From CBDAQA01 sp965198865 (lineage in GTDB: Bacteria; Planctomycetota; Phycisphaerae; Tepidisphaerales; Tepidisphaeraceae): a stretch of DNA of 64,000 nt. The stretch spans positions 62,001-126,000 of the forward strand of contig CBDAQA010000022.1 of assembly GCA_965198865.1 (NCBI GenBank), written 5' to 3'. This document shows positions 57,901 through 64,000 of the stretch, piece by piece; within the stretch, counting starts at the first letter, position 1; the number at the start of each line of letters is the position of its first letter. Both the position numbers and the translations under genes were made by a program. Under the pieces are notes generated by a model. That model was not told where the DNA came from. It did not search any database and saw nothing but the letters and a program-made list of their open reading frames with translations.

Positions 57901-58857
57901 CCCCTTGGCGGCGGCGAAGTTGACGATGCCCGACACGGTGGCTGGCAGGAACGCCGCGTTGGCCAGCGTGTGGCCCACGCCGTCGTCGACCAGGGTCATG
58001 CCGGTCTGCGACGCGATGACGGCCACGTCGTTCTGGTTCACGTCCGACGAGTTCAGGCCGTTGCGGAACAGGCCGCGCTGGCTGTTGTAGCTGACGCCCA
58101 TCATCGGGGCGACCGATCCCGCCCCGGTGCCGGTACCGGCGCTGTAGGGATTGACGAGCGTCGAGCCGTTGAAGTCCGACTGGTGGTTCAGCCCCAGCCC
58201 GTGGCCGTTCTCGTGCCCGGCCGCCTCGCCGACGTCCTGGGCACCCAGCCCGACGCCGTCGGTGTTGACGAAGTTGGTGTGGTACCCGTAGCTCGCGCCG
58301 GAGTTGGCGGTGGTCGACTCGGCGCTCTGGGTCACGCCCACGTACGACACGCCCCCGCTGCCGGACATGAACGCCGCGGCCGTGATGAGCGTGTGCATCA
58401 TCTTGGCCTGCGAGTCGTAGTAGGCCTGGCGCGTGGCGTCGGTCGACGCCTTGCCGGCGGTGACGGCCGGGTCGATGGTGGTCACGTTGACGTTGAACGC
58501 CGCGTACTTCTGCGACACGGCGGCCCAGATCTGGGCCATGGTGGCCTGGTCGGCGGTGGAGAAGCCGTTGGCGGCCTTGTCGTAGGCGAGCATGCTGCCG
58601 GGCGTCGACCCACCGCTGCCCCAGGTGCCGGTGAAGTTGAAGCCGGAGAAGTCGAGGAAGATCGTGTACGCCGCCCCCGGCCGGCTGCTCAGCTGCGGCG
58701 CGCCGATCGGGTGGTAGTCGGCACCCCAGGCCGACGACGGGCCGACCATCGCCGCCGCGCAGCACCCGGCCACCCAGGCCACGGCCGCCCGACGACCGAC
58801 CCGCCCCCGGCGACGACGACGCTGCTGCCCCTGGTCCACCGGTCCGGCAAGTTCCAT
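54937..58857 (-). CDS. large exported protein: metalloprotease-like N-terminus, beta-strand repeats, PEP-CTERM
   Basis: 1306 residues. A basic start and signal peptide (AVAWVAGCCAAAMVGPSSAWG) are followed by a domain with HENGHGLGLNH at 215-225, the HExxHxxGxxH zinc site of metzincin proteases. Residues of about 550-1280 are Gly/Thr-rich autotransporter-associated beta-strand repeats (LTKTGGGTLTLGG-like units such as MTKTGGGTLTLGGTSNPTG, and GGLTKMGLGTLALSGAETYT). The tail APEPAGLVLLGLGALPMLLG then RRRLRSR is a PEP-CTERM sorting signal. The start at 58857 is chosen because it begins the export signal. It is probably a surface-anchored protease or adhesin. Confidence 0.85.
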   Translation of the reverse strand: MELAGPVDQGQQRRRRRGRVGRRAAVAWVAGCCAAAMVGPSSAWGADYHPIGAPQLSSRPGAAYTIFLDFSGFNFTGTWGSGGSTPGSMLAYDKAANGFSTADQATMAQIWAAVSQKYAAFNVNVTTIDPAVTAGKASTDATRQAYYDSQAKMMHTLITAAAFMSGSGGVSYVGVTQSAESTTANSGASYGYHTNFVNTDGVGLGAQDVGEAAGHENGHGLGLNHQSDFNGSTLVNPYSAGTGTGAGSVAPMMGVSYNSQRGLFRNGLNSSDVNQNDVAVIASQTGMTLVDDGVGHTLANAAFLPATVSGIVNFAAAKGTILPVKSASGYTPIGVANYTTDLFAFNASGGTVSLVLHDGADRVLPGVTDHSPVLASSFNVLNASGGIVATATESFTTQTETFSQTLAAGKYYIQVSSAGGETGVYNSASGSQTSTYYDLGDYYLTGTGIGGRQVGNFYWAGGATTNQWSLLSGGTTNWRTDHANGVDTAAVPGATDNVFLGVDSGAANLSMMSLGTSRTINSLTFTGTGTSAASTSVVIAADGSTLSLAPYNGHLDQSASSTGGGGVGAGIGLTVQAGAAADSILANVALPIGQTWNIANAVANPLTVSGVVSGAAGAGLNVTGGGKLVLTGTNTFSGGTTISGTAVSFAAGSLGTGQVTLNSAGILQFATGNTTDLTASGRVVAIASGGGTIDTNGNSPTLAGGVADGFAGTMTKTGGGTLTLGGTSNPTGLFARGGGIVLLSGASYSTVNPTASTADNYASVGLSSGDSATLGINGGATLTIAGDLNIADQTDTAGTLNILTSGTVNTRNLYVGKSGTANGQVLQFGGALSEADNGTTPVDWKIGGAGSSSDSAAVGVYNLSGGTVNTGAANLSVGAYGTGKFIETAGAVTVGGTLAIGRYIGGVGSYDLSAGTGTLTANTAARLIVGQQGTGTLAVGGSSVVNANELAVGYSSGSATTGSVVQTGGTVNAATGVTFGGAGSGAVVISATYTLGGGTLSTPSISQGTGSTKTTGTFHFAGGTLAATAATTTFLQGLTKADVTTGGARINTGGFGITVAQPLLHDTTLGTTADGGLTKMGLGTLALSGAETYTGATLVSAGTLAVNGSLVAASAVAVPVGSTLAGTGTANGTVAVSGTISAGAGATPADTIGVLHTGVESWFSGGLYAVKLDPTKAVTDTTGKGKSAAAGVAADELVMTGLSLPNNAFTVSPVLFGTGAFSTGKYSFVIADDTASTTAFNALLSSISVGPTPANTAATLGTMTDGTGEDLLLNLSVTAAPEPAGLVLLGLGALPMLLGRRRLRSR

Positions 58858-59077
58858 GGGCGTGTGCCTTTGAAGCGGGATGCGGCGGCCGCCGAACGCG
58901 GATCTGGGTGTGGCGCAGGCCGTGGTCACGAAGTCTTCGGACCTGCGGAAGCGGGTCAACCTAGCAGGACCTGACCGCCCGTAAACCGTGAGAAAGCGCA
59001 AATCGGATGGCAAAAAGCGCGGACTTGCGCCTATGGTGTCCGTTCACTTGTACGGTCCGCCCGCAGGAGAGTTCGCC

Positions 59078-60538
<1,461 letters not shown>

Positions 60539-60663
60539 AACGGTGACGACGAGATGGTTCCAGGACGCCGCCGAGGCCGCCCACGACCCGGTGTGGCGGC
60601 AGAAGTGAACTGCCTCAGTTAATCCCCCGCTCCGCCGGGGCTTCGCGCCATCACCCGACTCCC

Positions 60664-61014
60664 TCATCGGTCCGCGACCAACCCGCACTCTGGACAGCGG
60701 CCGGGCGTGGCTCGGAGTTCGTAGCCGCAGGCAAGGCACAAACCCGCGTGGCGACGGTCGTCCCGCCGCCGGGCTCGCCACATGATCATCAGGCTCGCCA
60801 CGATCCAGGGGGGCGTCCAGAACCACACCGGAATACCAAGGTACAAAATACTTAAACGCAGACGTCGAACTGCGACCGAATGTAAGCCGAAGAAATCGGG
60901 CGAAATCCGGTTGGGCCGACGCCCACTCGAGCGGAACTTGAGCCCGCGACTCGAATCCGGCACCGACCAAATACCATCGGGCATGGCGATCTGTAGAAGC
61001 CGAGGACGGATCAA
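60664..61014 (-). CDS. membrane protein with zinc ribbon, possibly 5'-frameshifted
   Basis: About 116 residues in this frame. It has a hydrophobic helix (GIPVWFWTPPWIVASLMIM), a basic stretch and the ribbon CLACGYELRATPGRCPECG. This is the third protein of the kind in the window. Longer relatives begin with another transmembrane helix; such a helix (WLAGTVAGILATSFSFVCPL) is encoded just upstream in a different frame (to about 61165), hinting at a frameshift near 61000. No good start codon was found for that upstream part. Confidence 0.55.
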   Translation of the reverse strand: MIRPRLLQIAMPDGIWSVPDSSRGLKFRSSGRRPNRISPDFFGLHSVAVRRLRLSILYLGIPVWFWTPPWIVASLMIMWRARRRDDRRHAGLCLACGYELRATPGRCPECGLVADR

Positions 61015-61314
61015 GGTGTAAAGACAATTGGAGGGTGCCAGATGTTAGGGCCAAATCTATCCGTCGATATGCCCTCTGGCGATCAATGGCAACAAAAAGT
61101 GGGCATACAAAGCTGAAGCTAGTGGCGAGTATCCCTGCGACCGTCCCCGCAAGCCATGCCGTTTCGAAGACAGATTTCCAAAGCGTCGGACCTCTCGTTG
61201 TCGCATCACCGGTGAAAGGTGTTCGTGACACTGGTCCCTGGTCTGCGATCGGGCCATGTGACACGCTGGCCCTTGGGCAAGTATGCTGCACGCGACCACA
61301 AATAAGGAGTCTCG
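61015..61314. other. intergenic; out-of-frame helix-coding stretch on minus strand
   Basis: 300 nt with lower GC than the surroundings. The minus strand from about 61165 to 61015 encodes a transmembrane-like segment that may be the missing N-terminus of the zinc-ribbon protein. AAGGAG at the right end belongs to the next gene. Confidence 0.4.
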
Positions 61315-61701
61315 ATGAAGTTGGATTTCCGCACCGCTTCCCTCGCCGCCCTGATGCTCCTATCGGCCGCCGCCGCCGACCCGGCGACGTCGCCCGCATC
61401 TGCCCCGTCGGGCGCCGCCATCGACTGGTCGGAGGCGGCCAAGCACGTGGACGAGACGGTCACCGTGACCGGCCCGGTCAAGGGGATCCACATGGCCAAG
61501 AAGAACGTGGTGCTGAACGTCGGCAAGGACTACCCCGCCAAGGACCGCTTCACCGTGATGGTGCCGTTCACCGGGGACGAGGCCGCGGCGAAGGAGCAGT
61601 TCGTCGACAAGACGGTCACCGTGACCGGCAAGGTGAAGCTGTACAAGGAGATCCCCGAGATCGTCGCCAAGAAGGCGAGCGAGGTGACGGTGCAGAAGTA
61701 G
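61315..61701 (+). CDS. exported OB-fold-like protein
   Basis: 128 residues with a signal peptide (ASLAALMLLSAAAADPA). The mature part has paired strand motifs ETVTVTGPVKGIHMAKKNVV and KTVTVTGKVKLYKEIPEI, with the FTVMVPFTGDE turn between them. This is like small bacterial nucleic-acid-binding (OB-fold) domains found in secreted proteins. Binding partner unknown. AAGGAG is placed eight bases before the ATG. The stop is followed at once by a palindrome. Confidence 0.72.
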   Translation: MKLDFRTASLAALMLLSAAAADPATSPASAPSGAAIDWSEAAKHVDETVTVTGPVKGIHMAKKNVVLNVGKDYPAKDRFTVMVPFTGDEAAAKEQFVDKTVTVTGKVKLYKEIPEIVAKKASEVTVQK

Positions 61702-61706
61702 ATCGA

Positions 61707-61754
61707 TCGCAGCCGCGCGGCTTCAGCCCGCGGGCTAAAGCCATGCGGCTGCGA
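61707..61754. repeat. branched palindrome after OB-fold gene
   Basis: Outer arms 61707-61723 and 61738-61754 match at 15 of 17 positions (TCGCAGCCGCGCGGCTT). A perfect 12-nt palindrome AGCCCGCGGGCT (61725-61736) lies between them. It may act as a terminator, or be a REP-like dispersed element. Confidence 0.7.
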
Positions 61755-61854
61755 TGCGACGCGGTCGTCCCTCACGGTCTCACCGGCCGCGTCGCCGGCG
61801 CGGTGGCGTGCAGCGCCCGCTGGCGACTGCGCAGGGTGATTTCGTTTCGCTCCT

Positions 61855-62007
61855 TCAAGTCCACGATCCGCGTTCGGTCGGCGAGCAGATGGGGGTCGCC
61901 GGCGACCGGTGAGCGGGGCATCGTCCGCCTCGCCGGCCGGGGGCCAGCGTCCGGCCGACCCGCTGGACGAGCGGGGCATCCGTCAACAGCAGCGCGTGGA
62001 TATTCAC
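61855..62007 (-). pseudogene. blaR1-like (M56) stub
   Basis: A GTG at 62007 overlaps the blaI stop (GTGA), as in blaI-blaR1 operons. The first codons read NIHALLLTDAPLVQRVGRTL, which resembles the N-terminus of M56 sensor proteases. The frame loses similarity at once and ends after 50 codons, so no membrane or protease domain is present. It is probably a remnant left by a large deletion. The region 61755-61854 shows no gene. Confidence 0.5.
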
Positions 62008-62399
62008 GGATTCTCCTGTTGGGCTTTCCGGGCGGCGTCGATCAGCTGCCGCATCTCGTCCAGCTCCTGGGGCGACGACCTGCGGGCCGAGAGGGCGGCG
62101 ACCAGCAGCTTGCGGGCCGACCCGGCGAACGCGCGGTCGAGCAGGTCGCCGGCCAGCTGGCGGAGGGTTTGCGACTCGGCGGCGGCGGGGCGGTAGACGT
62201 GGCTGCGGCCGCGGGTGTCGCGGCGGAGCAGCCCCTTCTCGGTCATCAGCTGCATGACCTTCAGGGCCGTCGTGTACCCGGTGTCGGGGTCGAGCTCGGC
62301 CAGCACCTGGCGGACCGTGCTGGGGCCGAGCCGCCAGAGGGCGGCCAGCACGGCCAGCTCGCCCCGCGTCGGACGGGGAACCTTGGAGGAAGTCGACAT
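62004..62399 (-). CDS. BlaI/MecI/CopY-family repressor
   Basis: 131 residues. The winged-helix domain covers PTRGELAVLAALWRLGPSTV through RQVLAELDPDTGYTTALKVM to QLMTEKGLLRRDTRGRSHVY, the family core. The C-terminal helices serve dimerisation. Such repressors are normally cleaved or released by a BlaR1 sensor, but only a stub of blaR1 remains downstream. Two dyads upstream look like its own operators, so autorepression is likely. Confidence 0.92.
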   Translation of the reverse strand: MSTSSKVPRPTRGELAVLAALWRLGPSTVRQVLAELDPDTGYTTALKVMQLMTEKGLLRRDTRGRSHVYRPAAAESQTLRQLAGDLLDRAFAGSARKLLVAALSARRSSPQELDEMRQLIDAARKAQQENP

Positions 62400-62410
62400 G
62401 GCCGACGAAC

Positions 62411-62428
62411 ATACGATTTCCGTCGTAT
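62411..62428. promoter_or_regulatory. probable BlaI operator 1
   Basis: ATACGA-TTTCCG-TCGTAT, a dyad with 6-bp half-sites 12 nt upstream of the blaI ATG. It overlaps a TATGTT -10-like box on the minus strand. Confidence 0.6.
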
Positions 62429-62434
62429 TAATCG

Positions 62435-62448
62435 ACGATAATTATCGT
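62435..62448. promoter_or_regulatory. probable BlaI operator 2
   Basis: Perfect 14-nt palindrome ACGATAATTATCGT. It shares the ACGA half-site with operator 1, with its centre about 22 nt away. Confidence 0.55.
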
Positions 62449-62610
62449 ACTTCTCCCGCGGGCGGCGCGGGGCGGCGTTGTCGGCATTTGGCCCCCGCCG
62501 TCGCCGGCGTGGCCCGGGCCCGCGCCACAGGCGGAACCGTGCGCCACGAAAAGATGAGGTAACTGCTTGTTAACGTTGCGGTTGCGACGGGTGATCCGCC
62601 GGATGCAAAG

Positions 62611-62636
62611 TGGCGCATTCTGGCGCGTTGTGGCGC
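62611..62636. repeat. TGGCGC x3 at exact 10-nt spacing
   Basis: TGGCGC at 62611, 62621 and 62631. Same-face spacing suggests a protein-binding array. It lies in the 675-nt gap between blaI and the last gene, which shows no coding sequence I can support. Confidence 0.6.
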
Positions 62637-62763
62637 ACCGCCCCCGGCGCCGGGCAACTTCAGTGCGCCGGCGACCGGGTCGGCGTTACGCGACGCCCTG
62701 CCGTGGCGGTCGTGCCGATGGCGGGGTCCCGCGCATCACCCGCGTGGCGCGCGAACCGCGGTG

Positions 62764-62779
62764 CGCAAAATTATTTGCG
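62764..62779. promoter_or_regulatory. dyad operator overlapping a -35 box
   Basis: CGCAAA-ATTA-TTTGCG, an AT-rich dyad whose right half contains the TTGCGT -35 box of the promoter below. Confidence 0.45.
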
Positions 62780-62803
62780 TGGGGAATATCGGTCGTTTAG
62801 ACT
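62775..62803 (+). promoter_or_regulatory. promoter of the last gene
   Basis: TTGCGT (62775-62780), 17-nt spacer, TAGACT (62798-62803). Predicted start near 62810, leaving a 5' leader of about 265 nt. Confidence 0.4.
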
Positions 62804-63074
62804 CCGCCGCCCCGGCCGGTACGACCGCCCCCAGGGACGCCATCAGGGCGGTGGGGCGGCGGTCCGTGGCAGGGTTCAACGGCCGTTGGCTTTGTGGCGC
62901 GAGGGGCGGTACAAGTTCCCGCCGTCGAGGGTCCTGCCGGTAGCATCCCGAAACTGGACCCGAGTGTAGGTCGGCCCGAGGGGTTCCCGCCCCGCGGCCG
63001 GTCGGACCGGCGACAAGACGTGACCGTGCCCGCGACGCCCACCCGTTCGCAGTCTCACCCCCGGAGGAACGTTC

Positions 63075-64000
63075 GTGTTCTTCAACCGTAAGCAGCCCCC
63101 GACGACGATCGCGACCCCCGAGGTTCTTACCGGTCCGACGTCGGCCCGGGCCGACGCCGACCGACGCTGGCAGGTGGCCGGGCGACGGGCGCTGGCCCTG
63201 GGCATGGCGGTGCAGCTCGCCCTGCCCGTCGCCAGCCTGACGGCGTTCGCCAAGTCGGCCCGCGCGGCGGGGCCGGTCGGCGGCAAGGGGGCCGGATCGA
63301 CCGCGCCGCTGGCGGGTGCAGGGGACGTGGCGAACGGTTCGGACGCTGCCCTCCGGAAGTTGTTCGGCGTCGCCGCCGACGGGACGGTCGCGGTCCCCGC
63401 CCTGTCGGCCACGGCCGATCCGGCGGTCGCTGCCCCCTTCGCCCGGGCGATCGACCACCTCCGCGCCGGCGAGTACGAGCAGGCGGTCACGGTGCTGACG
63501 GCGGTGCCGACCGGCGGCCTGAGCGACGCCGACTCGGCCCGCCTTGAGGCGACGCTGGGCAAGGCGCGCACGGCCTCGCGCCAACAGCAGAGGGCGCGGG
63601 CCGAGTTGCTGGTCGCCCAGGAGGCGGCCGCTGCCGGTCAGGCCGCTCAGGCGGCGACGCACTACCGGTCGGCCGGGTCGAACCTGTTCGCCGACGCCGA
63701 CACCAAGCGGCAGGCGGGTGAGGGTGCCCTGCGGCTGTTGTCCGATGCGAACGGCGCCGCGCTGGTCGCCCCAACCAACGCGCTGGCGATGTCGACCGAG
63801 ACGCAGGACGCCCCGGCCGCCACGGCGCCGACGACGGCTCCCGCGGCCGACGCGACGCCGGTCCCGCCGGTCACCACGGCCCCGGTGACGCCGGCCCCCG
63901 AGACGCAGCCGGCCGCGACGGCGCCTGCGATGCCGGCCTTGGTCACACCAACCCCGGTCACTCCGCCGCCGGTGACGCCAGCTCCTGCCGCGCCGGCGCC
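63075..64000 (+). CDS. exported Ala/Pro-rich protein, 3' end outside window
   Basis: From a GTG with GGAGGAA five bases upstream, the frame stays open to the window end (over 308 codons). The N-terminus MFFNRKQPPTTIATPEVL is followed by a membrane or signal segment (ALALGMAVQLALPVASLTAF). A helical TPR-like part follows (AIDHLRAGEYEQAVTVLTAV, AAQAATHYRSAGSNLFADAD). From about residue 235 it becomes a Thr/Pro/Ala-rich linker. It resembles the opening of planctomycete envelope or secretin-type proteins, but the diagnostic domain would lie beyond the edge. Function not assigned. Confidence 0.75.
   Translation, partial: MFFNRKQPPTTIATPEVLTGPTSARADADRRWQVAGRRALALGMAVQLALPVASLTAFAKSARAAGPVGGKGAGSTAPLAGAGDVANGSDAALRKLFGVAADGTVAVPALSATADPAVAAPFARAIDHLRAGEYEQAVTVLTAVPTGGLSDADSARLEATLGKARTASRQQQRARAELLVAQEAAAAGQAAQAATHYRSAGSNLFADADTKRQAGEGALRLLSDANGAALVAPTNALAMSTETQDAPAATAPTTAPAADATPVPPVTTAPVTPAPETQPAATAPAMPALVTPTPVTPPPVTPAPAAPA

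Overview
The window is GC-rich bacterial chromosome from a planctomycete, most likely class Phycisphaerae and close to Tepidisphaerales. The 16S/23S signatures point there, as do several planctomycete marks: short membrane proteins ending in a CxxCGY...CPECG zinc ribbon, an N-terminal LEDRRLFS secretion motif, a PEP-CTERM sorting tail, a CPXCG protein, an HTH-REC regulator, and CsrA-like genes. I saw no transposase, integrase, CRISPR array or phage gene.

Layout. 1-5.5 kb: a TPR protein cut by the window edge, a broken second copy of the ilvC 3' end, an MHS-type transporter, a large palindrome, and intact ilvC. 5.6-11.9 kb: tRNA-Arg, tandem rRNA promoters, a 16S-23S-5S operon and its terminator. 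12-18.3 kb: a sugar isomerase-like protein, purM, a facing STAS/PP2C phosphatase pair, a LURP-one-like protein, a glycosyltransferase and a nucleotidyltransferase-like protein. 18.4-28.4 kb: a giant fused indolepyruvate:ferredoxin oxidoreductase, a secreted Gly/Pro-tailed protein, a PilT-type ATPase, a polytopic membrane protein and alr. 28.4-34 kb: aldo/keto reductase, CPXCG protein, ubiX in a cluster with two tandem-CsrA proteins, menG and dat. 34-44 kb: two ECF sigma/anti-sigma loci (one anti-sigma seems fused to a polysaccharide-export domain), pckG, a second nucleotidyltransferase, a thioredoxin-like protein, a DUF3445 N-demethylase and an HTH-REC regulator.

44.7-51 kb, all on the minus strand, looks like a reductive pyrimidine catabolism locus: class III aminotransferase, dihydropyrimidinase, NCS1 nucleobase transporter and dihydropyrimidine dehydrogenase PreA. 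An mmsA-like dehydrogenase at 59 kb could finish the route from malonate semialdehyde to acetyl-CoA. Beta-ureidopropionase and PreT are not in the window. Palindromic repeats separate or follow the genes of this locus, and one pair of repeat arms exactly brackets a GxxExxY (PD-(D/E)XK-like) gene. That arrangement resembles a small mobile cassette with gene-less relatives nearby.

51-64 kb: a beta-helix surface protein, a LuxR-type regulator, a 1306-residue metalloprotease/beta-strand-repeat/PEP-CTERM protein, the frameshifted mmsA, an OB-fold-like secreted protein, a BlaI repressor with only a stub of its BlaR1 partner, and a secreted protein running off the window end.

Gene starts follow two styles. 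Some have clear Shine-Dalgarno sites (ilvC, mmsA, the OB-fold-like gene, the last gene). At least seven others have a TANNNT -10 box only 6-7 nt before the ATG, which predicts leaderless mRNAs.
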